64,000 bases of DNA from contig JAMXIF010000031.1 of NCBI GenBank assembly GCA_028583685.1, positions 6,582,128 through 6,646,127 on the forward strand, given 5' to 3'. Of the stretch, positions 55,261-64,000 are shown in pieces. How positions within the stretch are numbered: position 1 is the first letter of the stretch; each line of letters starts with the position of its first letter. Made by a program: the position numbers and the translations under genes. The notes under the pieces were generated by a model, which saw nothing but the letters and a program-made list of their open reading frames with translations, was not told where the DNA came from and did no database searches. Source of the DNA: Petaurus breviceps papuanus (Eukaryota; Chordata; Mammalia; Diprotodontia; Petauridae).

Positions 55261-55299
55261 TCCCCCCCCCCAGCACCCCAGCACCCCAGCACCTTAAGA

Positions 55300-55985
55300 C
55301 CTCTTGATTGATACCGCTCTAGAGGATTGTTACAGATTTTTATGGGAGTACTTCTGGTGCAGCCAGGAGGGCAAGAGATCATGATTTGAGCTTTGCATCC
55401 CAGCCCTTTTGTGCTCCCTGAACTTTCTCCTAACCCCGCAAACAGTCCCCATTTTGGAAAATATTCTCAATTGGATCAGTTTAGGATGGTGGTGATCTGG
55501 CAGAAGTAAGGCCGTAGTCTGCCCTCCATCATTCCCTCCTGGTATGGCTAACAGTAGAAAAAGCAGAATATACTCCATTGTGATGTAAACACCACCCTAG
55601 TTCAAGATGGTAAATTAGGATGGTAGCAGGTAGGAGGAGCTCTAGAGACCACTAATAGGCTTTGAAGTACAGAATACAAAAACCTTCCCTGTCTGCAACC
55701 AGACATAAAAGGAAGACCTTTTCCTCCCGAAACAGTAAAAATCAGTGTTACTTGGGTACAAAGGTAGGGTCAGCAGCAAGCCCCTGAATCTTGCAGAAGT
55801 CTTCTCTTAATTAAATGTCTACACTGACCTCACAGTCAAAGCCAGAGGCAGCAGTGAAGGAACAATTTGAGGGAGCTACCCTCTACCGAAGGAGGTCCAT
55901 GACTGCCTGAAATCCTACCATTTGTAATATGTTGCTGTTCTCTTTTTCCTACAGTTCTTGTTTAAAAAAAAATACCTAGTATAAC
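55300..55985. other. Unassigned; possible L1 5' end remnant at about 55605-55900
   Basis: AAGATGGTAAATTAGGATGG and GGTAGGAGGAGCTC faintly recall an L1 5'UTR start. Weak. Confidence 0.25.
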
Positions 55986-55989
55986 TAAG

Positions 55990-56222
55990 TCACTGATGAT
56001 AGCCAGCATTTATATCAGGCTTTAAGGTATGCAAAATGATTTACATACATTATCCCATTTGGGGAGGATGCTATTATTGTTCCCATTGTATAGATGAGAA
56101 AATGAAGGCTGGGAAATTAAATGACTTGTCCAGAGTCACACAGCTTAGCGTTTGAGAATTCAGACTCAAGTCTTCTTGACTTCAGGGCCATCATTCTGTA
56201 TTCTACATCAAACTGCCTCTCA
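55990..56222 (-). mobile_element. MIR3-type SINE, antisense
   Basis: GCCAGCATTTATATCAGGCT, TGTATAGATGAGAAAATGAA and GTCCAGAGTCACACAGCTTA. Confidence 0.85.
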
Positions 56223-56334
56223 ATGAATATCTTCACAGGTTTTGAAATTAATTTTTTAAAACATAAATGAGTTTTTTTTTTTTCAAATCGGGAGCAATTC
56301 TTTAACTTTTCAATTTGTTTGTAGACTAAAAAAC

Positions 56335-56520
56335 ACTGCCCCAGGGTTCAGGAGATGTGGATTTGAAGACTGCTCCTGTCAATAACTAGGTGTATGACCT
56401 CAACCAAGGCACTTAGTGTTTGTGAGTCAGTTTCTTCATCTGTAAAATGATGTTTGGACCAGGTGACCTTCAAGTTCTTTCTAGATTTAACATTGGACAA
56501 GGTCCAGTAATTCTCAAAAA
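56335..56520 (+). mobile_element. L3-tailed SINE
   Basis: CTTCATCTGTAAAATGATGT, then GGACCAGGTGACCTTCAAGT, a MIR core with an L3-type end. Confidence 0.75.
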
Positions 56521-56589
56521 CAGTATCTTTCCTATTGTGATTACTTTGTTTGACAGTTTGTCTTCTACTTCAGTGACTTGCATAGGATT

Positions 56590-57505
56590 GAGACCGAGTT
56601 AATAACACTTCCCTTCCTCACCTCCATCCTGTGGAAGAGTGACCTCCCTGTTAGTGTCCTCCTGCCCATAATCATCCATGGGCTACTTTCTAGATATTTT
56701 CCATATACTTATACAACCACCTCTTTAATCCAGGCTCCTATTGCCTTTTGACTAAGTAGTTGCTGTAGTCTTCCATGGGTCTCACTGCCTCAAGCTTCTC
56801 TCTGACCCAATCTGGTTGTCCACACAGCTCTCAAAGTGGTTTCCTTAAACACAGATCTGACTGTGTCACTTTCTTACTTAATAAATTCCAGTGAATCCCT
56901 GACACCACTAGGATAAAAATAATTTTTTCCATTTAGCGTTTAAAGCCTCTCTTAGTGCCCCCAACCTAACTTTCCCACCTCCTTGTTCCCTATTTTCCTT
57001 CCCATATTCTGCAGTCTTGCCAAATTGGCCCTAGTTCTGTTCCTCACACATGACACTCAAATCTCCCATCTCTATGCCTCTGAACTGTCTAGTCTCCATG
57101 CTTAGAGTACACTGCCAATATACCCCGACCTGATAGAATCCCTCTTTTCCTTCAAGACTTAACTACATTTACATCAAGCCATTCTTGATACCCCATCCCT
57201 GTCAACTTCTTGTGCCCTCCTTTCCCAGCTACCTTAGGTTTCAAAACCTTGGATTTTTGTATCTTTCTCTTTATATTTATTTTGCATATAAAACCAAATG
57301 AGATAATGTATGTAAAATACTTTGCAAAACCTAAAGCACTAGATGAATACTAGCTGTTATTATGTATTTATAGCTGTACTTGTTTCCCCATTAAAATATA
57401 AACTAGTTGAGTGCAGAGATAGTTTCATTTTGCTGTTGTATTCCCACACAGTACCCAATACCTATTAGGTACTTAAGAAATGCTTAGGAATGAATTGCTA
57501 AGGAG
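56590..57505 (+). mobile_element. L2 LINE 3' region with nested MIR
   Basis: CACAGATCTGACTGTGTCAC, TTAAAGCCTCTCTTAGTGCC and ACTAGTTGAGTGCAGAGATA follow the L2 order. A MIR 3' piece (AAATGAGATAATGTATGTAA) interrupts it at about 57290-57365. Confidence 0.85.
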
Positions 57506-57659
57506 GTAATAAAATAACCCAAATAAAAGATTGCATTCATATAATACTTATTTCTAAAGATCCTAGAACTTTTGGAGAGACCTATATTTCTTATTTTGAA
57601 AGCCTAATTTCATCTTCCTAGCATCCCACTTTGAAATCTAGTTTGTACATGAATAGATG

Positions 57660-57735
57660 AAAGAACAGAGGTTAAGGTAACTCGCCCAAGGTCGCACAGC
57701 AAGTCTGGATTGGCAGTTCAAGTATAACTAGCATC
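57660..57735 (-). mobile_element. MIR fragment, antisense
   Basis: CAGAGGTTAAGGTAACTCGC and CCAAGGTCGCACAGCAAGTC. Confidence 0.75.
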
Positions 57736-58230
57736 TGTTTTATTTCCATTTTATGCAAATTTTAAGAGAGTATATACACATACACATGGATATTTCATTC
57801 ACACTGAGGCAGCAAGTGGGAAGAAAGAGCTGGAGTTTCTAATCCTTGATCACTATTGCCAACTTTCCTCTTTTTATGCTAAATGATTATAGTCTAGTCT
57901 GGGGAGAATGAGTGAACCCTGCCTGTAAGAGCCTGCCCCAATCAGTGTTGCTGGATTAGACTCTGCTTTATGAGACAGATTTATATGAATTTTCCATGCC
58001 ACCTTGTGGTCAGTGTCTTTCATTTTAGAAGCTCTTTGTTTTTCTGCTCAGAATTGGCAGTGGTTCCATCTGGATATCTTTCTAATTGCACGATGAGAAG
58101 AGGATAATTTACAAACCTGATCTGATCTGATCAGAAACTGTGCTAATAGATGGCATGGAACCAAACTAAATGGACATTCCCTATTCAGAGTCTGTAGCTC
58201 ATTCAGTGAACACCATACAACAGGGACACA
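57736..58230. other. Unassigned intronic DNA
   Basis: Nothing recognised. Confidence 0.5.
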
Positions 58231-58234
58231 GCCA

Positions 58235-58384
58235 CTGTAGAAGGGTTCTAATCCAGCCCCTTCATTTTATAGATCAGGATACTGAGACCCAGAACAGTAA
58301 AAGGAGCTGTCCAAGGTTACATGGCTGGTTAGTGACAAAGCCTGCTTTAGAAACAAGGTGGGACTCCCAGTGCTCTTTGCTAAT
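58235..58384 (-). mobile_element. MIR/L3-tailed SINE, antisense
   Basis: TAATCCAGCCCCTTCATTTT and AGATCAGGATACTGAGACCC. Confidence 0.75.
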
Positions 58385-58650
58385 AAGAAGGACGTCTAGG
58401 TGGTTCGTTAGATAGAGTGCTGGGCCTGGAGTCAGGAAGATCTGAGTTCAAATCCAGCCTCAGACATTTATGAGCTGTATGACCCTGGACAAGTCAGTTA
58501 ACCTCTGCCTCAGTTTTCTCTACTTTAAAACAGTGATCATAATGGCACCTATTTCATGGGGCTGTGAGGATCAAACTAGGTAATATCTGTAAAACACTTA
58601 GTGCAGCACCTAGCAAGTAGTAGGTACTTAAGAAATACTTCTTTCCTTCC
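58385..58650 (+). mobile_element. MIR3-type SINE
   Basis: GTCTAGGTGGTTCGTTAGAT, CTGAGTTCAAATCCAGCCTC and AAACACTTAGTGCAGCACCT. Confidence 0.88.
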
Positions 58651-59685
58651 TTCCTAACATGTTTCTCATAAAAAACTCAATGAATATTTAAAAGTCCCTG
58701 TCAAGCTTCCCCCCCCCCACTATTTTCGAATGGAAATTAACTTTTTTAAATTAATGCAGACTCAGAGAAGGAGATACTGAGAATGATGCAAGATAGAAAT
58801 AGTAACAACCTCTAAGAAAAAATTTCTCTAAATAGCCAAGAAAAAAATGCTACGAGGTATATGAAAAGAAATCTAGACAGCCAAATACAGATGAGAGCAA
58901 TGACCAGTCTTGATCTGAAAGTTTAGATGAGAAAATACATTTCTCCCTCCCCAGATTCCCTACCCTCCATCTTGAAAGAGTTGGATTGGTTGGGTTTTTT
59001 TTTTCCACTTTTAAATAACTGAATCCTTTAATGGCAGTAATGGAGGGGGGAGGCCCATAGGTACAGAATATTGCATACATGATCAGATGCAGTCACAAAG
59101 TCGACCAGTTTTGCCTTTTTTCAAGAGAGTTGGAGTGGAGAGGGAGAATGAATAGGGTATATCAGGAAATTACCTAGGTACCAAAAAATAGGCACCAATA
59201 AAACTTATAAAATACAGTCCAAGAGCTCAATTCCAAAAATAATTCTTTGACCTTGAGGCATTTTTCATAAAATCACTGCCTGATTCTAAGAGAACAAGTA
59301 AAATAAATTTTCTACTCATCATACACACAGTGGCTGTCTTCTACTATGTCTGTGTGCTAATGATTGATGGCTAGAGAAAGGATAAGCATATCTATGAATG
59401 AGGGTGGGGGATACATACATACATGAGTGTAGTCTTTGTGATATATTAAGTATTCTTAGCTGGTGCACTTGATACTCTTGCAAGTTGTATGATTTCTTTG
59501 TTATCCATTTTTCTAAAAGCGTATGTCTGAAGACGCTGGGCTACTTAGGGTATCATAGAACCATTGCATCTGTGGACAGAACCTGAGAAATCATCATAAT
59601 CCTTAGTTGTCATAATCACTAGCTAAATATATTATATATATATAATTATATATTATAATATGACATATTTATTATATATCATAAT
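58651..59685. other. Unassigned intronic DNA
   Basis: No repeat recognised except an AT-rich run at 59630-59685. Confidence 0.5.
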
Positions 59686-59689
59686 CACT

Positions 59690-59935
59690 AGTATTTTAAG
59701 ATTTTCAAAGCGCTTATGAATATTATCTCTTTTTACCTTCACAAAAACCCTGAGGTGCATGCTATTATTGTCTTTCTTCTTACAGATGAAGAAAACTGAG
59801 GCAGATAGAGCTTAAATGACTTGCCCAGGGTCATACACAATAATAAGTGTCTAAAATCAGATTTGAACTTTGTTCTTCCTGACTCCAGGCTCATCACTGT
59901 ATCCACTGAGGCACCCAGCTGCTTCTGGACTCATT
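59690..59935 (-). mobile_element. MIR3-type SINE, antisense
   Basis: TTTTCAAAGCGCTTATGAAT, TTGCCCAGGGTCATACACAA and GAGGCACCCAGCTGCTTCTG. Confidence 0.87.
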
Positions 59936-60013
59936 TCATCCACCCCCATTATTTAGGAGGAAAAAAAAGTTAAGTAACTAAACTAAGGTTATGTCTAAAT
60001 AATGGAAGAGCCA

Positions 60014-60067
60014 GGGGTGGCTAGGTGGCACAGTGAGTAAAGCACCGGCCCCAGAGTCTCAGACACT

Positions 60068-60113
<46 letters not shown>

Positions 60114-60180
60114 CTAGCTGTGTAACCTTGGGCAAGTCACTTAACCCCAATTGCCTTCCAAAAGGCAAAAATAAATAAAT
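60014..60180 (+). mobile_element. WSINE1-like SINE with an expanded (CA)20 inside
   Basis: GGGTGGCTAGGTGGCACAGT head, a 40-bp CA run at 60071-60110, CACTTAACCCCAATTGCCTT and an AAAT-type tail. The 17-bp duplication, one mismatch (AAATAATGGAAGAGCCA and AAATGATGGAAGAGCCA), is at 59997-60013 and 60181-60197. Confidence 0.93.
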
Positions 60181-60214
60181 AAATGATGGAAGAGCCAAAA
60201 CCAAGTCCTGACTC

Positions 60215-60310
60215 TCAAAAATATTTCTTAATCACCTGCTATGGGCGGGGTGCTGTGTTATGCACAGACAAAACAGCTCCTGCCTCAAGGATTGACTGTC
60301 TGACTCCCAG
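60215..60310 (-). mobile_element. L2 LINE 3' end, antisense
   Basis: ATCACCTGCTATGGGCGGGG and CCTGCCTCAAGGATTGACTG. Confidence 0.6.
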
Positions 60311-60675
60311 CTCACTGTTCTTGCTGTTATGCTCTAAGTGCCAAAGTACTTTCTGGTTTTGTTGTTGCTAACTGTGAGGACTGACCTGTTGCTAGGCCCT
60401 TGCAAACAGAATAACTCCATGTATGACCCCTGTTTGACTTGCCTATGTGCTTGAAAATTCTTATATACCCAATACTGGCTTATTCAGCTTTATTTCTGCA
60501 ATTAATGCAAGGATTTCCCAATCTTCTTCTAATCCAGGTAAGCGAGGTGAGCAAAGTTTCCTCATTACATTGCCCTTGTGGTCAGTCTGGGTCACATGAT
60601 AATTGATGGCCCCTAAGGTTCCCCTCCCACTCAATCCCTGTGAATGTCCAGCAAGAGCAGTCATGCTATAGGAGG
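60311..60675. other. Unassigned intronic DNA
   Basis: Nothing firm. A TATA-like TTATATACCC at 60461 is isolated. Confidence 0.4.
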
Positions 60676-60679
60676 AAAC

Positions 60680-60845
60680 TATTGGATGGATCTGGATTCT
60701 GGAGCTGGCATAGCCCTCACTAGCTGTGTGACCTTGGGCAGGTTACTAAATGTCTCCAGACTTCAGTTTCTTCATCTCTAAGATGAACAGTTGGACTAAA
60801 TCATTTCTAAAGTCCCTTCCAAGCCTCAGGCTCTATGATTTTAAT
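60680..60845 (+). mobile_element. L3-tailed SINE
   Basis: CTGTGTGACCTTGGGCAGGT, then GTTGGACTAAATCATTTCTA and GGCTCTATGATTTT. Confidence 0.82.
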
Positions 60846-61154
60846 TCTAGTTTTGTGATCATACTATACAATGATTTCAGTTGCTCAATACAGACTTGCA
60901 TTTATAATAAAATAGTGACATTTACATGGGCAATATGTTACATATTTAATAAGTATTTGTCAAATGGAATAGGTGATATTTTAGAAAACAGTCTTTTCTT
61001 CTTGTTGTTTTCTTATTTTGTGAAGTGTTTTGTTCTGGGCTGTCAGGTATCCTGGGGTAAGCATATGAGTGAAATGACAACTCACTTGGTTATAGGGAAT
61101 AACCTATAATCCTCTTAAGAGGAGGAGGAAATAGGTGAAGATCTCTGTGTCTCT
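60846..61154. other. Unassigned intronic DNA
   Basis: An L2-end scrap is possible at about 60950 (TTAATAAGTATTTGTCAAAT). Otherwise nothing. Confidence 0.45.
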
Positions 61155-61350
61155 AGAGTAGTGGTCTGCAGACTTTTTTTTGATCATACATCCTTACCAG
61201 TAAAAAATGTCATGCATTCATTCCTAATATATGTGTATTTACTTATTTACAAATTCTATATATATATATTACTATACTGATAGTTATATACATATAAAAC
61301 TGAAATTGAAATTAAAAGGATAAAGTAAATGAAACAGTATGTGTCTTAGA
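61155..61350. mobile_element. Possible hAT-like DNA-transposon fragment
   Basis: AGTGGTCTGCAGACTTTTTT resembles a hAT terminal pattern (CAGTGGTTTGCAAACTTT). The other end was not found. Confidence 0.4.
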
Positions 61351-61384
61351 GTCAATAGGGAGTGACACGGTTAGATCCACATTT

Positions 61385-61670
61385 TAGGAAATCAGAGGCA
61401 ACTAAGTACACAGTGGATAGAATACCATGCTTGGAATCAGGAAGACCTTAGTTCATATCTAACTGCAGATACTTACTATCCCCCTGGATGAGTCATTTAA
61501 CCAATGTTTGCCTCAATCTTCTCATCTGTAAAATGGGAATGGAAATACTACCTACCTCACAAGGTGTTTGTGAGGATGAAATCAGGTAATATTTGTAAAG
61601 CACTTAGCACAGTGCCTGACACATAGTGAGTGCTGTAGAAATGCTAGCTCTTATTATTGTTGCTATTTCT
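61385..61670 (+). mobile_element. MIR3-type SINE
   Basis: GCAACTAAGTACACAGTGGA, CTCATCTGTAAAATGGGAAT and CACTTAGCACAGTGCCTGAC. Confidence 0.88.
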
Positions 61671-61674
61671 AAAT

Positions 61675-62590
61675 CACTCTGACAGACTTGTGGCGGGTGG
61701 ATTGGAGTGGGGAGAGACTTGAAACAGGTATAACAATTAGGAATCTCTTACGGTGTTCTAGGTAACAGATTTTGAGGGCCTGAATTTGAATGGTGGTTGT
61801 GTGAAGAGAGAGACAGGATGAATGGGAAAGGTGTTTTGGAGGTAGAAATGATAAGATGTAGAAACTGCTTGTATATGCTTGTATATGTAAGGGGAGGTCA
61901 GGAGTTGAGGATAACTCCAAGGTTGAAAACTTGAGTAAAGAAGTATAGTTAGTATTTTCAACAGAAACAGAAAAGTTTAGAAGAGGGGTAAGGTTTGGGA
62001 GGAAAAGTAATGAGTTCTGTTTTGAACCTGTTGAGTTTGAGATTTCCCTAGGATATCCACTTTGAAATGACCAATAGGCAGTTTGTACTAGACTAGACTA
62101 GAGTTAAGGAAAGAAATTAAATCTGGATGTATAGATTCTGGGTATCATCTGCACAAATGAGATAATTAAGCCCATGGGAGCTGATGAAGTCGCAAGGTGA
62201 ATGAATGTACAAAAAGAAGAGGGCCCAGGCCAGAGCCTTGAGGTACACCAACCAGAGACGTGGTAAAGATGATTCAGAAAAGGAGACTAGGAAGGAGTGA
62301 TCAGACAGAAGAACCAAGAGAGAGCAGCGTCATGACAATCCAGAGAGAAGAAAGGTGTTAACAGCAGTATATGCCACAGAGAGATCAAGAAGGATGAAGA
62401 CTGAGATGAGACTATCCAATTTGGAAATTAAAAGACTTTTTGATAACTTCCAATTGAGTGAAAAGTAAAGGATAAATAAGCTGAGAACCTGGAAAGGAAG
62501 GATTGTGGCATCCTCCATAGACATAAGGAGCTCAGAAGGGGTCAAGGGGTGGAAATGTAATTCATCTAATTCAATGTAATTCATCCTATG
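61675..62590 (-). mobile_element. L2 LINE reverse-transcriptase region, antisense
   Basis: Minus-strand translation in order: ILLDLSVAYTAVNT (L2 LDLSAAFDTVDH), then HGLNYLICADDTQNLYI with the catalytic ADD, then LPPKHLSHSSCLSLHTT after the RT. About 900 bp in at least three frame pieces. Confidence 0.88.
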
Positions 62591-62599
62591 CTACTTCCT

Positions 62600-63095
62600 C
62601 CTTGCCACACATAAAAAATAAGAAAAGTAAAGTGTGTTTGGGGGGAAGGGGGAGATAGATAGTGAGAGGCAGTTATCAGACACTGCGCTGGGAGTCAGAA
62701 ATCAGCTAGCTCAGCAGTTGAACCTGGGTCAGGTTAGGTTATATTTGCCTTGAGAGGACAACATTTGGTGGAAGGATCAAAGGTCAGTTATGTGAAGGGG
62801 TGAACTAGGGTACTGAAAAGGTAGTGCAGTTGCAGACAAGCCCATGATTAAGAATGGGGTGTGGGCTGAGGGAGGGATATATAACCCTTCTGGTTCTCCA
62901 GTTGGCTGACCACCTGCTTCCTAGGATCATCCCACAGTCCTGCGATGGCAGCTTTGGAGACTGTTACTCTAGAAGAAGTCAGAAGGAGACAGATCACCAT
63001 AATGAAGAACCCTCCACTACCAGAGCCATCTAAGCATTAGAGGCATTATGCTAATTCCCCAAGTCATCTTGTACATGCTAATAGATTTTTGGTAG
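62600..63095 (+). other. Unassigned segment with TATA-like box and short open frame
   Basis: ATATATAACCC at about 62878 precedes an ATG at 62945 that opens a 31-codon frame (to 63040) starting MAALETVTLEEVRRRQ. No known domain. Could be worn LTR or other retroposon DNA. Confidence 0.3.
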
Positions 63096-63099
63096 CTAC

Positions 63100-63185
63100 C
63101 TTCAGTCAGCCAAAAAACAAGCATTCATTAAATGCCCCCTGTGTGCCAGGCACTATGCCAAGACAAAAGTGAAGCTTCCCTGTTC
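63100..63185 (-). mobile_element. L2 LINE 3' end, antisense
   Basis: ACAAGCATTCATTAAATGCC and TGTGCCAGGCACTATGCCAA. Confidence 0.8.
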
Positions 63186-63199
63186 TCAGGTTTGAAGTG

Positions 63200-63345
63200 G
63201 ATGAAAAAAGAAAGGGAAGTTGTTACCTGTTTGACCTTGGGAAAGTCACTTAACTTTTATGAGCTTAGCTTTCCTCATTTATGTGTAAAATGAGGCCAGA
63301 TGAGGAGGAGTAAGTGATCTGTAAGGTACCTTCTAGCTAGACTGT
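63200..63345 (+). mobile_element. L3-tailed SINE
   Basis: TTTGACCTTGGGAAAGTCAC, TATGTGTAAAATGAGGCCAG and GTAAGGTACCTTCTAGCTAG. Confidence 0.75.
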
Positions 63346-63689
63346 GGTGCTGTGGGAAATTAATAAGTTCTCCAGTAATTGAAGTGATTGAGCTGAAGCT
63401 GAAGGACCATCTCTCAGAGATGATGGAGAAGAGAGTCTTGAATTGGGTGGGCAACTGAACTGAGAGGCTTCTGAAGTCCCTTACAAGCCTAATATTCAGC
63501 GATCCCCAGCAGAGTGGATACATCCTCATGATGCCAGGCCTCAGAGCATTTCTAAGGGCAGACAGGGGCACCATGAACCAGCTTTGTCAGCAGGTGCTTC
63601 CAGGTTAGCTCACACTGAAGTCATTTCTTACCTTACTACTCTAATTAGGGTCACATTAAAGTCACAGAGAATTAATTAATAATGGAATC
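63346..63689. other. Unassigned intronic DNA
   Basis: Nothing recognised. Confidence 0.5.
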
Positions 63690-63880
63690 TTAAGGGCAAC
63701 TGCTTCTGGAACCTGCCAGCTATGTGATGCTGGTTGATTCAACAGCACCTCCCACCCCACCCTGTGTGCCTGAGCAGCTCCTAGGACCATAGCTAATGGC
63801 TGAGTTGCTGACCTGCCAGGGTGGAAGGAGTTTCTGCATTGGAATCTCCCCACACTGAAGAAGTGACAGGTTTGAGCCTC
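63690..63880 (+). mobile_element. MAR1/WALLSI-like SINE
   Basis: GAGTTGCTGACCTGCCAGGG, GGAAGGAGTTTCTGCATTGG and AGTGACAGGTTTGAGCC resemble the tail of another therian/marsupial SINE group. The exact subfamily is uncertain. Confidence 0.5.
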
Positions 63881-64000
63881 TCCCTAGCCCTTGCCCACAC
63901 CCTGAATATTTTTTGATGGAGAATGGACTCCTGAGACTTGAAACCCCCATCCATCTGCCAACAGACAGCACCCCACATACACACACATGCACACACACAC

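Larger units (their letters stand above)
42258..64000 (+). other. DPP6: Downstream DPP6 intron (5' part of it)
   Basis: The intron begins with a consensus GTAAGA donor. I searched for the next expected coding segment (EEILKTHIAHWWSPDG and following) and found nothing resembling it, so the intron exceeds 21 kb. Its content is retroposons, DNA-transposon fossils and unassigned unique DNA. Confidence 0.75.

Noticed and set aside
1-64000. CRISPR arrays, bacterial operons or prophage
   Set aside because: No spaced direct repeats and no prokaryotic gene density; the content is mammalian intron.

Overview
The window is mammalian intronic DNA. It is almost certainly from a marsupial, probably an australidelphian; the order is less certain. 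Evidence for this is the dense set of therian MIR/MIR3, L2 and L3/CR1 copies, SINEs of the WSINE1 type (ending CCCCAATTGC plus poly-A), SINEs with an RTE-like tail, and a marsupial-type L1. There are no operons, CRISPR arrays, rRNA genes or free tRNA genes.

Only one host coding segment is recognisable: a 121-bp plus-strand exon at 42137..42257, with consensus AG and GTAAG splice sites. It encodes a beta-propeller segment of DPP6, the catalytically dead DPP4-family protein that partners Kv4 potassium channels. The rest of the window is read as the flanking introns, at least 42 kb upstream and 21 kb downstream. No neighbouring DPP6 exon was found.

Layout. 1-255 is the end of a CpG-rich inverted-repeat DNA transposon. 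595-7705 is an old antisense L1 split by a full-length but decayed antisense L1 (1236-7457, 14-bp target duplication). 8-19 kb holds two insertions of a head-to-tail dimeric SINE, one LTR, a three-level nest of SINEs and a 125-bp inverted duplication around that nest. 20-22.5 kb is an L3/CR1 element carrying a palindromic MITE and a SINE, followed by old L1. 23-42 kb mixes L2, MIR3, small hAT-like MITEs and long unassigned stretches. 42-64 kb holds the exon, a second LTR of the same family, a BovB-like RTE fragment, a transposase-bearing DNA transposon related to the MITE, a long L3 copy, a CpG-dense GC-rich block at 52.2 kb and a long L2 reverse-transcriptase fragment at 62 kb.

Only DPP6 is a working host gene here; the autonomous elements are all decayed. 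RTE probably supplied the machinery for the RTE-tailed SINEs, and L1 for the poly-A SINEs. All family assignments are from memory, without database searches.
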